From Siphonodentalium dalli (taxonomy: Eukaryota; Mollusca; Scaphopoda; Gadilida; Siphonodentaliidae): a DNA stretch of 64,000 bases. A program made the translations under genes and the position numbers. The notes under the pieces are model-generated. The model ran no database searches. It saw nothing but the letters and a program-made list of their open reading frames with translations, and was not told the origin of the DNA. Numbering within the stretch: the stretch's first letter is position 1; the number at the start of each line of letters is the position of its first letter. Below are positions 1 to 15,300 of this stretch, one piece after another. Where the stretch lies: positions 132,883,282 to 132,947,281 of the forward strand of contig CP136062.1 in NCBI GenBank assembly GCA_032622095.1. The letters run 5' to 3'.

Positions 1-395
1 TTAATAAAATTGCAGATTATTAAGACACATGTGTAATCATTGTTATCTCAGCAGTCTTTGGCATCCAGCAATGAATTTTTGATGTCTGCAGACTTCCACT
101 GAGACAATGTCTGCAGCAATTTGTTTCACAAAGATTTACCTCAGCCAAAAAATAGCCTACAAAATTTCTTTTTCTTAAGCATTTGGCTCGGCTCAGCAGA
201 CAACCGACGCTAATTAACATTGTGTGCTATATTTTTCAAATTCTGATAGACTAAGTATTTCTGGCTCCAGCAATATTGCTCGTGTAGCTCAAATAAGGGT
301 AATTAGGACATCCTCTTCATTACGATGGTCCAGCATTGCCCCTGGATTGTGAGGGATCATTGAAGCAACTGTCTGAAATAATGATAAATGTCACT

Positions 396-3300
396 TTAGT
401 CATCAGATCCATCTGGTTCTTTCCACTTTGAGGAGATTTTGTCCGATTTTCCAGATTCATGTAGAAATCTCTTCCTGAAATCATGAAGGAAAACACTAAC
501 ATTGATTTAATGCAGATGACACTCTAAATTTGTCAAAATTATATGGCTGCTTGTTCTTTATGCCTTTGACTTTAAAGGGGCAATGTACACTAATTCCGGC
601 CATTTATGGGACCATCTCCTATTATTCTCAAAAAAATATATGTAACCAATGAATGAATTTGCTCTATGAAGGATGCAAACAACATGGTAATTATAATGAA
701 TTTATGACTCGAGTCATTAACACATTTTCATTAAAATTACCATGTTTGTATCAATCATAGAGCACATGAGTGTATTTTGCACTAATCCATGACTCAAATT
801 CATTCATTTGTTGCATATATTATGTTGCGTATAAAAGGAGATGGTCCCATAAATGGTCGGATTTAGTGTACAGTCCCCCTTTAAAATAAATGAAGTCACC
901 ATAATTTGAAGAACTATTATCTGAAACAAGAACGTGTGTTAGTTTATTGAGTCAAATTGATTACTGGGGAAATGTTTTCAATTATTACAGCTGATTACTA
1001 AGGAAATTAAATACTGCAATGTGTAATAAGGAAAACAAATATTGCTATGTGGATATGTGGAGCTGGGCTGTTGTCCAGTGCATACAGCCTAGGGTGGGCA
1101 TACCCTAAGTAGACGTCACAGGACCATGACCATTTTCGATAACTTTTTTGTTTTTTGAGTTAAACATCGTTGGAAGTCCTCAATTATGGTGAACATTCAT
1201 ACCAAATTTCATTGAGATCTGATAACCCATGACTGATATATCTGTATGGATGGACAGAAATAAATCAACATTTGCAGAAGAGAATAACTCCAGAATGGAA
1301 AATGCTCAGATCGACAGACAGATTGATGGAGGACCGGATTCGTGTAATCCCTTATACCTACCACTTTCTTCGGTCATGGGGGTGTAAAAATATGCCACAT
1401 ATTAATGAAGACACTGCTTCATTCACAGCATCTGTCACAGTGAATGATGCTAGTAGCATAGATAAAATAATCCATGGTAAAAAAAAAAATTTAAACTACA
1501 AGTACCACCAATAATTTGTTATTTTAGTGGTAAAACCATAATTGTGAAGATCATTACTTACATAACTACTGGATATTTTTCCTCTATCTCAGATATCTTG
1601 AGTTTTCCATTGCTGATGTGCTGTATTGTCCACCCCAACAGACCAGCACCAAGCTCCGTCCACTCTGTTACTGATTCATCATCTAAATTCAGCCATGTCT
1701 GGATCTCCTTCATTCTATCTCGAATCTTGAAAAACGGTAGGAAAGTTAAGAAATTATGGAGTATACATGTAGTAATAATAATTGTTGCATCTATATATTG
1801 CTTTTCACAGTAGATTAGTTTAAATGCGCTTTACATGATTATTAGCCTGGTCATAGGGCATTGATTACCCATTCTCATTTAGGAGGAAGTAATCCAAGTG
1901 GCTAATGATCAAAGCAGGATTATAGCATATTGACAATATCAATCCACAGAAGTAGCACTTATTGTGTGAGGCTATAAAACTTTCAATAAACATGCACTCT
2001 GAAGTTTCTATCATATGGTGAAGGCGAAATTAGAGCGAGTGTAAAGTTTTTTTATATCTCATAGTGGTGAACATCCATACCAAATTTCATTAAGATCCGA
2101 GAACCTATGGTTGAGATATCTGCTCGGACGGACAAAAAAAAAACATTATTTCCAGATAAGCAAAGATAAATAACTCTAGAACGGAAAGCCTGAATAAATC
2201 TTTTGAACACTCCTCTGAATGTCCTCATAGTGGTGAACATCCATACCAAATTTCAATGAGATCCGACAACATGTGCCTGAGATATCTGCTCGGACAAACA
2301 AAAACCAACATTTCCAGATAAACAAAGACGAATAACTCTAGAACGGAAACCCCAAACAAAACGATTCAACACTCCATTGAAAGTCCTAATAGTGGTGAAC
2401 ATCTATACCAAATTTCATGGAGATCTGACAACCAGTGGTGGAGATATCTGCTTGAATGGAAGGACAGACAGAAGGATGCCTCCGACGGAGGATCAGATGC
2501 ATGTAATCCAGTATAACCACCATTTTCTTCGACATGGGGGTATAATTATGTGAAGAGAGATAAGTGCTTATAAGCATCATTATTAATACTAAAATGCAGT
2601 TGACCTGCACCTACAGCTCAATTGTGCTGATGATGTAATGGTATATGCCCACTTTTCCAAAATGAAAATTAAAACAGTATAGGAGTTGTTTCAATAGCTG
2701 AATGGTACCTTTCTGGTATATCTTGATATAGAGAAGTTGCCAGGATTTTTTACTGACATTCTGGTGGCAGCTTTAACCTTCTCCCTTATAGCTCTGCATA
2801 CTATGTACCTAGAAAAGAAACAAATAGAATGGAATAGTTAACTATAAAGGAGGAAAATAAAAATATTCATAGTTAGGCCAAAGACAAATAAAGAGTGTGC
2901 TCTCAGGCACTGCCCATGTTACTAAAACCCGTTGCATCAAACTTTTTTATGGGGTTTTTGGGGTGAGGGATCGGGATAATTTTGAATAAAAATGTTTGTT
3001 TTATCAACATGTAACATTCAACATGCAAATACATGAGCTCTAACATATCTCTGTGTAAAGTACTCACATAAATTAAACAGTGTGAGATACCACAACATTC
3101 TATCTATATATATAATTTTGTATTTTCATGAACTGATTTAAAGGTACTCAATCCGATTAAGCACCCCTAAATTACTATTTCTTTGGCTTCGGGGGTAAAA
3201 AATATTTGATTCGAGTCGAGGAAACCACCCTTCAAAGTTCAGAGTAATCAGATATCGATTTTTGAAGTTCGTTATTTTTTTTAATCTGGTCCACTTTGAC

Positions 3301-6300
3301 GCGCTCAAACGGACAAATTACTGACAAATTGCGGGTGTAAGATGGATAACTCTAAAATCAAGTGGTTATTATTGTTAATAGTAATCACTTGATTATAGAG
3401 TTATCCATCTTACTTCTGCAATTTGTCAGTACTCAGAAGCATGGACTCGTAAGGGACATGTACATCTGAAATGTTTTATTTTGTAGGAATGTTTTTGAGA
3501 TTTATAAAGAAAAACAAAAAAAAACGCCTCTCCCTCATCAAATTATTTTGCTAAAATTCCCTGAGAGCACAAACTTTTTTTTAATGGCCTTTTGTGTAGT
3601 TTGTGATTGAAAATGTATTTATTAGTTTAATTCTATTTTTTTGAAAGTTAACCCAGCTGTCATCTATTTCCACAATATACTTTGTTTTCTAAAATTCTGC
3701 TAATTCTTGAATATACACTTCTAAACATAGTTGAATATTGTTCGCAAACAATGGTTTTCAAATAGCCAAATTCTCGTCGCTGAATAAAGGCTCCCAAAGG
3801 GAACCTCTTTCAGCTAGTATTTAATAAAAGGTACCTCAGATACTTTCAATAATTACAGAATAATTATATTACCAGATGGTTTTCTTTTTGAGAAGCCCAA
3901 ATACAGTATTCTCTTTGTCAAGGAAGTAGAACACTTCTCCCTCATAATTGTAGCCTTGTCGAATCTGAATATAAAAATATTTCTACTACTAAAGGCAAAC
4001 TTGGTGAGACTTATTGAACGGAAAGCCATTAATGCATTATTGGTATAAACTGCTCTTTTATATCAATGAAGCCAGTCAAGCCTGCAAATATTGTCTGTCA
4101 TTTGCAGAATGAGGTCCCCAGAGGGTGAATTTAGTGATGCTATCCCAAAGTGGGCTAGCATCACCAAATTCAATCTCTGGGGACCTCATTCTGCTTGGCC
4201 TCATCTACTGGGAAGTATCCATAGTCTCAAATTAATATGGTCTCCCATAGCAGTTGAGGCCTAAGCAGAATGAGGTTCCCAGAGGATGAATTTGGTGACG
4301 CTAGGATGCTGTGCGGGATAGCATCACTAAATTCACCATCTGGGGACCTCATTCTGCAAATGACAGACACACTATTTGCAGGATTGAAGCCAGTTTATGT
4401 CACAAAGCAAGCATATGCTGTTCATGTAGAAAATGTAAACAAATCAATTTATAATTAGACGATTTGTCATTCATATCTAAACAGGGTTCGAACTGTCAGT
4501 GGCCAAATTGGCCAGTGGCCATTGTTTTTTTGAAAATGGATAAAGTTTGTTTTTTTAATTTCAAGGATATGGTCAGCAGTCACATCTCAAATAATCAGAT
4601 CTCTGAAACCCATAATCAGCTAACAGGTACCAGCAGTTGCCCGCCTGTTTATGAAATATTTACCCAGGATCTCTAATTCTGCACTAGCACATATACTGTC
4701 ATGAAAGGGTTAATCAAGTGACAGTACTTACTGCTGTGTGGTTCCAAATAAGACAACGTAGGCGAATCAGTGATCATTTATGTTAATATACATAATGTGA
4801 CTAATGTTGTTACTGGCTAGACCTATTTCAGTTCAGGGGAGCGGATAGTTCAGTTGGTTAGTGGGCCGAACTCTGAGCTACACCTTCATTTGGTTGAAGG
4901 TTTATAACCGACATGGTATTGGTCGGAATTTGTGTAGGAATCTGCATTCCCAGTACCATGGGCATCACAAATTGACCATCAATGTCATGATCAGTGCTCT
5001 GAGAACGATTCCAAAAGCAAAAGGAATCTCAGACAAATTTGAAAAATACGTACTGGGCGAGTTTCATATCTCCGCTCCTCTCGTAATGTCATAACCAGGG
5101 ATAGGATAGGATAGGATATTTTATTTCAATATACACATATTAATGCATGATACATTTGACAAATATTATATTGTATATTCGAGGGGGTGGCATAGTCAGG
5201 CCAGGGATGACACTATGCTATGCACACCATCGGATCGAGTGCAAGAATATGCGCACATTAAAGATCCCCACTGTGGCAAAGAAGTCATTCATCAGAAAGC
5301 TCTCGGGTCTGCTGTGGTTAAGGAGTCGATTATTTAGGGCATTACTATAATGCTCTATAATGTGGGAGCTAGCAGTGCCACAGATAGATAACAGTTTTTG
5401 CAGTTCCCATCCATGCAAATTTATCACTTTTGTCCAACTCAATATATATTGGTTATATTTATGTGTATTTCTTGATATTTTTGTTTTAGTTTCAGATTTC
5501 TCAATGATCCCATATTTTGGTTTTTCAATTTGGCGAAAGTTTTTGAAAATGGCCAAAATATTCAGAAATGGCCAAAAAAATGGCCAAAAGAATTTTCCAC
5601 CCAGCGTGAATACTGTATTTATACTGGTCAGATAAAGTATTCTCAATGTGTTGAAAACAAATGAATGTGAATGAAGGCTAATGGTAACGCACAGTCACAA
5701 AGTTCATTAGATGTAAATAAATTTTCAAAAAGTTGTATGTCTGGCAATGAACTGCATATTTGGTTGAAGAAGTAAGATAAATTGATTTTAGGCATGAGCT
5801 AAACATTAAAGCATATGGTAAGATGAATGATTATAGACCATCCTCAAAAGTATCTTGTGTTTACCTGCGCTATTCTCTCATCTAATTTGCACAATGGTAT
5901 GACTTCATATGTGACTGGGTCCAGACCAAGAGCCTTAGCTATCTGAAAAGAAGATAGTATATTTATATATGTCAAGACACAGAGGTACAGAAACTTTCCG
6001 CAGACCTGGCCCACTCTCCTTACCAATAGTGATATGTTTTAAGATCCAGTCTTTCATAATCAAACAGGCTACTGAAAAGGGGGTTGAAATGTCCGCGCTG
6101 AAGTTAGGAAGTATTACGACTGAACAACATTGCATTACAAAGTAACCCTTGGAATCAAAGTGCAGTGAACTCAAGCCTTGAAATATTGTGTCTGACATTT
6201 GTAGAATGAGGTCCCCAGAGGGTGAGTTTAGTCACGCGGGTAGCATCACCAAATTCACCCTCTGGGTACCTCATTCCACTTAGGCCTCATCTTATGAAAA

Positions 6301-9300
6301 GTATCTATAGTCTCAAATTAACATGATTTTTAGTTACTTTTTCCCTTATGTTCAGTTTCTATATCCACTAATTTGCAGAAGATAAATTGCATAATCAAGG
6401 TCAAGTATGGGTGGACATCATCAACTTCAACTGGGGAACATTAATCTCCCATAGCAGTCGAGGCCTAAGCAGAATGAGGTTCCCCTCAGATAAATTTAGT
6501 GATGCTAGCGCACCGTGAGGGATAGCGTCACTAAATTCACCCCCCTGGGGACCTCATTCTGCAAATATCAGACATATTAATACATGCTTGGTTCCCTTAG
6601 GAAATGTTCAGATAATAAGTTCAACAAACAATATATTATCTGAACAGTTCCCTCCAATAAATAAGGCTCCTTCTACACATTTATTATCTGTCGTCTGCTT
6701 ATTTTTGCTGAACTCCCCTCAGATGAATAATTGACACTTCCAATGTATTATTTTATAAATGAATTTGAGAATTCATTTAGTACAGAATTGGTTAATACAT
6801 GGAAATAGACTACTCGGCACATTGAGTTGCCTGCATATAAATAAATGTCTGTGATCGAATCCTCGACCACCTTCTTCGCCCAGGCTGCATTTGTGTTCAT
6901 TTTCCATGGTCTAACCACCTTGACTAGAGTGACATCTTTCAAGCGAAAGATCTTTCACCAACTTCACATAGAGACTTATAGTTGAATTGCTAATTAGTCA
7001 GGTTTTAAATGAGATGAGGGTAGTTCTACCAACCTATATAAACTGCAGCGTAATTTCAGTATGAACCATTTCTATACTAAATAGTAAATTTCCCTTAGGA
7101 AATGTTCAGATAAAATAAGTTCAACAAACTACCAGTTGAACTTATCATCTGAACATTTCCCACCAATGAATATGAATCATTATGGTCTTGTATTATCTAT
7201 TTTTCTGTCTGTCATCTGCTTTTATTATGTGAACACCCCTACAAATGAATAATAGACCATTTCAATTTATTCTATTATAACTAGGTGGGAGAATCCATTC
7301 AGTATAGAAAGGGTTAAAACAAGGCATGGTGAATAACAAAGTAAATATGTGGAATCAAAGTGTCATGCTAACAAGGATAATAGCAATTAAACATTCCTAA
7401 ATTCACCAAAATGTTTGAATACAGGTGAAAATGTGGCATCCACAGAAATTGAGAAACCTCAGAGCTGATAGAAAGGTTAATATGTTCAATCTCAAATGAC
7501 TTTATGCACTACTTCCTGTCTATCTCACATGTTCAAGGAAATGGTTAGCTGTCACAGACAAAAATCTAAATTTCTTACTGAAATGATGGTTTTGTTGTCT
7601 CCTAAAATAGCCACAATTAATCAAAGGGTTAACCCTTTCAATACTGGAGCTTTCTGAAATTTTGCAAAACCCCTGTGCCAATGCATTCTCTTATATAAAC
7701 GAGTCTCCCACAGGGAGATATAAGATAATACATTGGCCTAACAATATTTACCTTGACCTTGTATGCCAGTGCATTCTCTTATATATGAGAGGCTCCCCAT
7801 GGGAGACTTGCATATATAAGAGAATGCACTGGCATATGATATTTAATGCAGCGTCAGTGCAGCTCCCATCATGAAAGGGTTAAATCCATGTATGTTTGAA
7901 GGAATGTAATTTCATCTGACTTACTTCTATTCCAACATGAGGTGGCATTGTGCATAATTGAGAAGACTGATCAAAGTCAAGTTCTGCCGATGTCCATGTG
8001 ATAAACTTGAGTGACGGACTGTAAATACAAAGGGTACATGTATTATATATAATGTATGAAAAAAAACAGCTTTACATATAGGAAGAACATCATACAACTA
8101 ACATGAAAAAAATACTGTGAAGTAATAAGTTAAAACAATTGGAAAAGTAGAGTATGAAAAACTTAAAGTTAGACTATTTGATTGTACATAAGCAATCATG
8201 GGCATTATCATTGCATTTATGGGCATATGTTAACCCTTTACCCAACAAAACGGCCAAAAACGCCCAAATAAAGCTTCAACAGCCTAAAATATCTTCGGTC
8301 TGTCTCAATAACAATATACAAATATGGATATCATTGGAACCGGTTCATTGACCACATTGTGATGGTTACAGTTATGCCCTGTGCCAATGCATTCTCTTAT
8401 ATATGCGAGTCGACCATAGGTCGCCTCGCATATATAAGAGAATACATGTTTCACAATTTTATAATTTTTTCTTACATTTTTTAACAATTTTTATAATATT
8501 TTTCTACATTCTTTGACAATTTTATCATTTTTAATATGTGTTAAGCCAATGCATTCTCTTATATATGCGAGGCAACCTATGGTTGACTCGCATATATAAG
8601 AGAATGCATTGGCACAGGGCCGTTCTGTTGGGTAAAGGGTTAAGTGGACAAAATGATGAGTTTCTTCAGCCTTTCATAGATAATTCCAACAATAAATATA
8701 ATTATGTCATAGATGTCTGTGCAAAAATGCAATTTGGAAATTTGAATGTTTCATTGCTTCAATACCTTTACCTAATACAATGCATGGGTGAATTGAAACT
8801 ATTATTGTTGTAAACTGGGTTTTGGGGTTAGCCCAATAAGACTACTACTTTCAGTTCTGTATAAATGAAGTTGTAATCTTTCACATTCACATTTAAAATA
8901 CCTTTTGAGATGAGATAAGTCTTCGACGTGGTGATGACTGGGTGACAATATTTCGAACACTGTAGTGAGCCTCGTGTGAGCAAGGAAAGACATGAGCCTG
9001 TAAATAATAAAGACCAAACCTTGAAATACAGTAATGCCCTAAATAATCAACTCCTTAACCACAGCATAATTATGGGTAATTTTTTAGTGAGAGCATTCCG
9101 ATGAATGGCAACAAGCCATATTTCCGACTAAACCCTGAAAAGTTACCCATAATTCTGCTGTGGTTAAGGAGTCGATTATTTAGGGCATTGCTGTGGTGTG
9201 TCTGCCAATTGATTATGCGGTACCCAGTGGGTGAATTTAGTGACTTTATCCCGCATGGTGGGCTAGCATCACCACATTCACACTCTGGGAATCTCATTCT

Positions 9301-12300
9301 GCTGAGGCCTCAACTGCTATGGGAGACAAGCATCAGATTGAAGTTCCCCAGTTGAAGTTGGTGATGTTCACCCATTAGTCACATCGATTATACATTTTAT
9401 CTTCTGCAAATTAGGAATATGAAACTGAACACAATTGAAAAAGTAACTAAAAACAATGTTAACTTGATACTATAGATACTTCCCAGAAGATGAGGCCTAA
9501 GCAGAATTAGGTCCCCAGAGGGTGAATTTAGTGATGCTAGCCCACTGTGCGGGGTAGCATCACTAATTTCACCCTCTGGTGACCTCATTCTGCAAATGAC
9601 AGACACACCATTTCAAGGTTTGATAGAGACAAGCTTAGGCCAGATAAATAAAAAAAAATTGTTTCTCGGGGAAAGCCTCATCACCAAAAAACCTGCTCCT
9701 CAAGCTTATTAATGACCTGCCAAAATTAACCCTTTCTATACTAAATGGATTCTCCTATTCGGTTATAAAAGTATACATTGGAACAGTCTATTATTTAATT
9801 GGAGGGGTATTTAGGTAACAAAAGCAGACAACAGGCAAAAAAAAAAAGATATTAAAACTAAATTCACCCTCTAGGCATAGCAGCCAAACATTGCCAATTG
9901 AACTTCGGAACATAATTATCTGGGGACCTCATTCTGTAAATTCACCTTTGGGGACCTCATTCTGTAAATGTCCAACACCATATTGTGTGGCCTGATTCTG
10001 GATGACTTTGCAATTTAAATTGTTTGATGAGACTCTCTGCAGGTAATGAGGGAGTTGCCTGAGAATACAGTATTTTTTATTTAATTGGCCTAAATACCAG
10101 CCTGTTGATGGTGGACTACATTTGGAAGAAGAAGAGACGACAATTCATTTATTTAATAAAAAAAAACTTGGCTGGGATAAAATAACCATCTGCCATAATT
10201 TCAAATTCAAATTTAAAATATAGTTTTCTGATATTTAGTTGAAAGGCATCTTGATACAACTCTCGGAATACTGGGAATTATACAAACATTAAGGCAGGGA
10301 CCTATATGAGTATAATGACAAAATTTAATTCTCAATTATTTCTCAGCTATTTATAAATGTCTGATGTGTTTATTATCACTGATTAACATTCAGAGTCAAA
10401 GTTGATGGGCATTTTATTCTTTGGAGAAAAAAACCCTATAAAACAGCGAAGAAACATGCATCAGAAAATGGAGAACATAGTGTATAGTGACTGGTGAGTA
10501 CGTCATATAATCACTCATACAGGGGTGAATATATTTTTTTCAAAATTAACTGGATAATATTGTAACAAATTTACAATTGCCTATAAAACAAGTAAATTAT
10601 ACAAACGACATTACTAAAAGCATGAATAACGACATTACTAAAAGCATCAATTAATGTAAATGAACAAAACGATTGAACACTCAATCGATTGCATCATAAT
10701 AGTGAACATCAATACCAAATTTCAATGATATCCTTCAACCCGTGGTGAAGATATGGACAAAAAACCAACACTTCCAAATCTACAAAGATGAATAACTCTA
10801 GAATGGAAAAAAACGATTGAACACTCAATAAAACGATTGAACATCCATACCAAATTTCATTGAGATTTGTCCACTGCGGTGGAGATATCTGCTCGGATGG
10901 ACTCTGTTGAATGCCCTCATAGTAGTGAACAATCCATAACAAATTTCATTGAGATTCGTCAAACAGTGGTGGAGATATCTGCTCTGATGGACTAAAAAAC
11001 CAACATTTCCAGATAAACAAAGATGAATAACTCTAAAAGGGAAAATCTGGAAAAAACAATTGAACACTCCGTTGAATGCACTCATAGTAGTCCATAGCAA
11101 ATTTCATTCAGATCTGACAACTGGTGTTTGAGATATATGCACAGACAGATGGACGGTACAACTGAGGGACAGTTGTCCGGATGGAATGATGGATGGACGA
11201 GGTCAATCCAGTATACCCCCCATTATCTTCGAGAGTGGGGGCATAATAATCAAAATAATATCCATCCAAATTATATCCATGAAATGTTTCCTTTTAGGTT
11301 ATGATTTTTCAAAGTTATGTACATAGTAACATCATAATACCCTAAAACTACACAAATGACATAAATATCATTCCACCCGCCAACCATGTCGACATATATG
11401 TCGTTCATACTGCCAAAGGGTTAAATTTAAAGCTAGACAATCTGGTTACACGTATATAAACAGTGGGATTAATTATCGTTGCATTTATTTGTGCTTGAAA
11501 TTTTAAATGGATGAAATCATCAGTTTCTTTACAAATTTCATAGATAATTCTGTCGACTGTTAATAGAATTATGTTATAAAATGCCTATGCCTGATGACAA
11601 TTTTGAGGTTGTGCTTCAAAATGACTGATAGGTTACCTTTGTTTTTCTTCTTGTGACATTAGATCTAACATATCACAGATAGTTTCGCAAACTTCAGAAG
11701 CAATCCTGAATCTGTCTCCAGTGTATCGTCTGACATCATCTAAAATCAGGAAATGCTCATGTTTATTTGTCATTGTTAAATAAGATTTGGGATACCAAAC
11801 ATAACAAACAGTTAACCCTTTCATGACTGGAGCTTCCTGAAATTCTGCAAAAACCCTGTGCCAATGCATTCACTTATATATGCGAGCCTCCCACAGGGAG
11901 CCTCGTATATATAAGAGAATACATTGGCCCATAACAATATTTACCTTGACCTTGTAAGCTAGTGAATTCTCTTATGTATGCGAGACTTATGGGAGACTCG
12001 CATATATAAGAGAATGCTCTGGCACAGGATCATTAACGCTGCACCCGCGCAACTCCCGTCATGAAAGGTTTAACAGCCCGACGTCGCCATCGCACGCCGC
12101 CGCCAGCCATATTGGCGACAAGCCGCCACCAGCCATATTATCCTACCATCAGCCACATGAAAAAACTCCGCCACCGGAATTGTAAAATGGCTGAGCTATG
12201 CGCATGGGCTTATAGGTCAAGTACAACTGTACTGTGAATCGCAAAGAACTAAACCGCATTGCCTAATATCAGCATACACGTATGGACACTGCTTGGTTGT

Positions 12301-15300
12301 TATATTATCAGAACACCCGGGCCTCTCAATGTGGAATGGACTATTCCAATGCATGCTTTCATATAACTGAATGGGAGCATCCATTCAGTATTGAAACTTG
12401 AAAGGGTTAAAAAATAAATTGTTTATTTCGACACGACTCAGTCTCAGACATTGCTGGCATTTGTTAGTATATGCACAAAACCTGTAGAATAGAATAGAAA
12501 ATAGTTTGAAATATTATATATCATTACTATCGGATTCATCCTTCAATGAATCATGCATATATTGCAAGATGCCAGTGATGATAGCAGTCTGAAGTCGACA
12601 GAAGTCCCAATGTAACTTATACCAATTAGGTGGGAAACTACATAGTACATCCATGCGTTTTTTTTTTAGCATTTGTGGTGAACCCGTAGAATTCCAGATA
12701 ACATGTAGTCTTTTGGTGTTGGGCTTTTCCATAATGGCGAAAATAAATGAAGGACTTGGGGTCTATAGGAATGACTGAACTAAATGGTTTCCCATAGACG
12801 ACAGTGTTAACGTTTCAGCCAAATTCACTGAATTTAAGCCTGCAGGCCACTCCAGTGATGTTTACTCAGCTAGATTGACACCAGTTGATCATGAAAATGA
12901 AAGGAAAATCATAGGTCATGTGTTTACTTTTTAAAATAAATCCCCAAGTGTAAGACAGGGCTATCCCACAGCCAAATATTATCTGGAAAATCCCAGAACT
13001 CCAGCAGCTAATTAAATAAATTTCCCACAAAAATCCATTCCCCCATTAATTCACAAGTTTAAATTATTTAGATATGATGTATGAATCAAATAAACAAGAT
13101 TTCATCCTTTAATAATGCGCCACATGTAACAGGTGAAGGTCATTCTTCAGTAACCTTCACCTCTAGCAATTCCAGGTGCACTCGCTCCCCGACTCTGGAA
13201 CACATTTAGCTCCCTGATTCCTATAACTGGGGTTTAGGACAATTTCGGAAACGAAAATACGCTGAATGATAACGTCTCAGCTGGCTGAGCCGCCATATTT
13301 CATCAGCCACGAACGTCGTGACTGAGCCGGCTTAGCTAGCTAACCAGCCACGAAATTGGTTGAGCCAGCCGCGAAAACTATTTGTTGTGGCTTCGGGGTC
13401 TAATCAGAATCATGATCCTTGTATTTAAAAACGAGATAGCTACTTTTCCAAAATGCCTTGATCCACATCCTTGCTGTATCTCACTTATAAAAATTATACT
13501 GGTATCTAGCAACATCACACTACCTCTTGTCATTATACACAAACAAACAACATAAATATACCAAAAACCTAACTACATCCTACTAGACACAGATATTTTC
13601 TGCTAAGATTCCATTGAGAGCCAATATAAAGATTTTATTACTGAATATGTGGTTCAACCTCAAACAAGGAAATGGTACCACTTTAAAAGTAGTTTCTATT
13701 GCTTAAATAAAAAAGTATCGACACCATGATTCAATTTCAGACCACAATTTATGTTGCAGTAATATTGTAGGTCAACCATGTTAAAGCGAGTTAGTTTATT
13801 AAAGGCATGGATGGCCTTGGTTGTAGGTTTTAACCTCTTGGCTGCTACTGTCTGTACTCAGTACGGACATAAAATGTCCCGCTGTGTGCTATACAGTAAT
13901 GCCCTAAATAATCGACTCCTTAACCACAGCAGAATTATGGGTAACTTTTCAGGATTTAGTCGGAAATATGGCTTGTTGCCATTCATCGGAAAGCTGTCAG
14001 TAAGAGTTGTAAACAAAATGGTGGCAATTTTAATAAAAGTTCACTTGGTTGGGTCTCCCCGGTGTTCAGTGTTTTGCATATCACACACTCTTTATGTACT
14101 GTATCAAAACATTTGTTTTTGTTTACTAACAAGGCATATGATCTTGACAATGACATGCTATTTATATGCAATATTAATGATTGGTATAAGAACAACATTT
14201 TTCTATATTTTAATAATCTTTCTGCTTATGGCAATTTTAATGGATGTGCTATTTTAACAGCAATACCCATCAAGAAGGTCATCCGTGCCTTAACCCTTCC
14301 ATGACTGGAGCTTCCTGAAATTTTGTGAAAACCATGTGTCAATGTATTCTCATTGGGGAACCTAACATATATTAAAGAATACATTGGCCTAACAATATTT
14401 ACCTTGACTTTGTAAGCCAGTGCATTCACTTATATATGCAAGGCTCCCTACGGGAGACTCGCATATATAAGATAATAGACTGGCACAGGAACTTTAATGC
14501 TGCACCAATGCAGCTCTCGCCAAGAAAGGGTTAAAGAATAGCTGCATCTCATACCTTTTTTATTGAACAACAAATGGACGTTTTTTGATCCACCACAGAA
14601 TATAATTTTGCCTGCAACAACACAACAACTAAGATGAGCAGCTTCTCCATTGGCTTTCTTTGTGCAAATTATCTTGGATGTCGCATCCAATGGCTGAAAG
14701 ACAATAAGCACTTACCACATTAGAAGTTATTCCAATTCCTCTCTTAACCCTTTTTTCACTGAATGGATTCTCCCATCTAGTTATAAAAGTAGACATCGGA
14801 ATGGTCTATCAGTCATCCGGAGGGATGTTCAAGAAATATAAGTAGATGACAGATAACAAAAGTTGAGTAGAATTACTATTGATTGGTTGGAAATGTTAAT
14901 ATGGCTGCTTGTTGAACTTATTATCTGAACATTTCCAAAGAGAACTACATGTACTCATCAATTAGTATTTATGATAGAAATGGTTAATCAGAGAAATTTG
15001 TTAGTAATAATGGCATGGGAATGTTTTAAAGATGCATTATCCGAATTAACGATCCCAAATTACTATTTCTTTGGCTCCGGGGGTAAAAATATATTTGATT
15101 TGAGTCGAGGAAGCCACCCATCAAAGCTCAGAGTGATCAGATATCAATTTTTGAAGTTTGTTATTTCTCGAGATGTGCAACTATTTGTGGCCCAGAAAAC
15201 AGTCATCAAACCATCAGACAAAATTGTGGATGAAGATGGATAACTCTAAAATCAACTGGCAATACAGCCAAATTTTGTGATACTCAAGTGATAACATAGC

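Noticed and set aside
4838..4910. Functional tRNA gene
   Set aside because: The A-box-like sequence is there, but no cloverleaf can be folded and the B box is degenerate; better explained as a SINE head.
5218..5646. 142-residue minus ORF
   Set aside because: It crosses a family E fragment and low-complexity sequence made of repeated AAATGGCCAAAA, with no domain.
12514..12732. 72-residue minus ORF (KRLHVIWNSTGSPQ...) considered as an extra ligase exon
   Set aside because: The exons at 14555 and 11637 already join in phase with continuous sequence, and no suitable acceptor and donor pair was found.
13778..14257. 159-residue ORF on plus
   Set aside because: It runs through a family E MITE fragment and AT-rich sequence, with no domain or codon signature.
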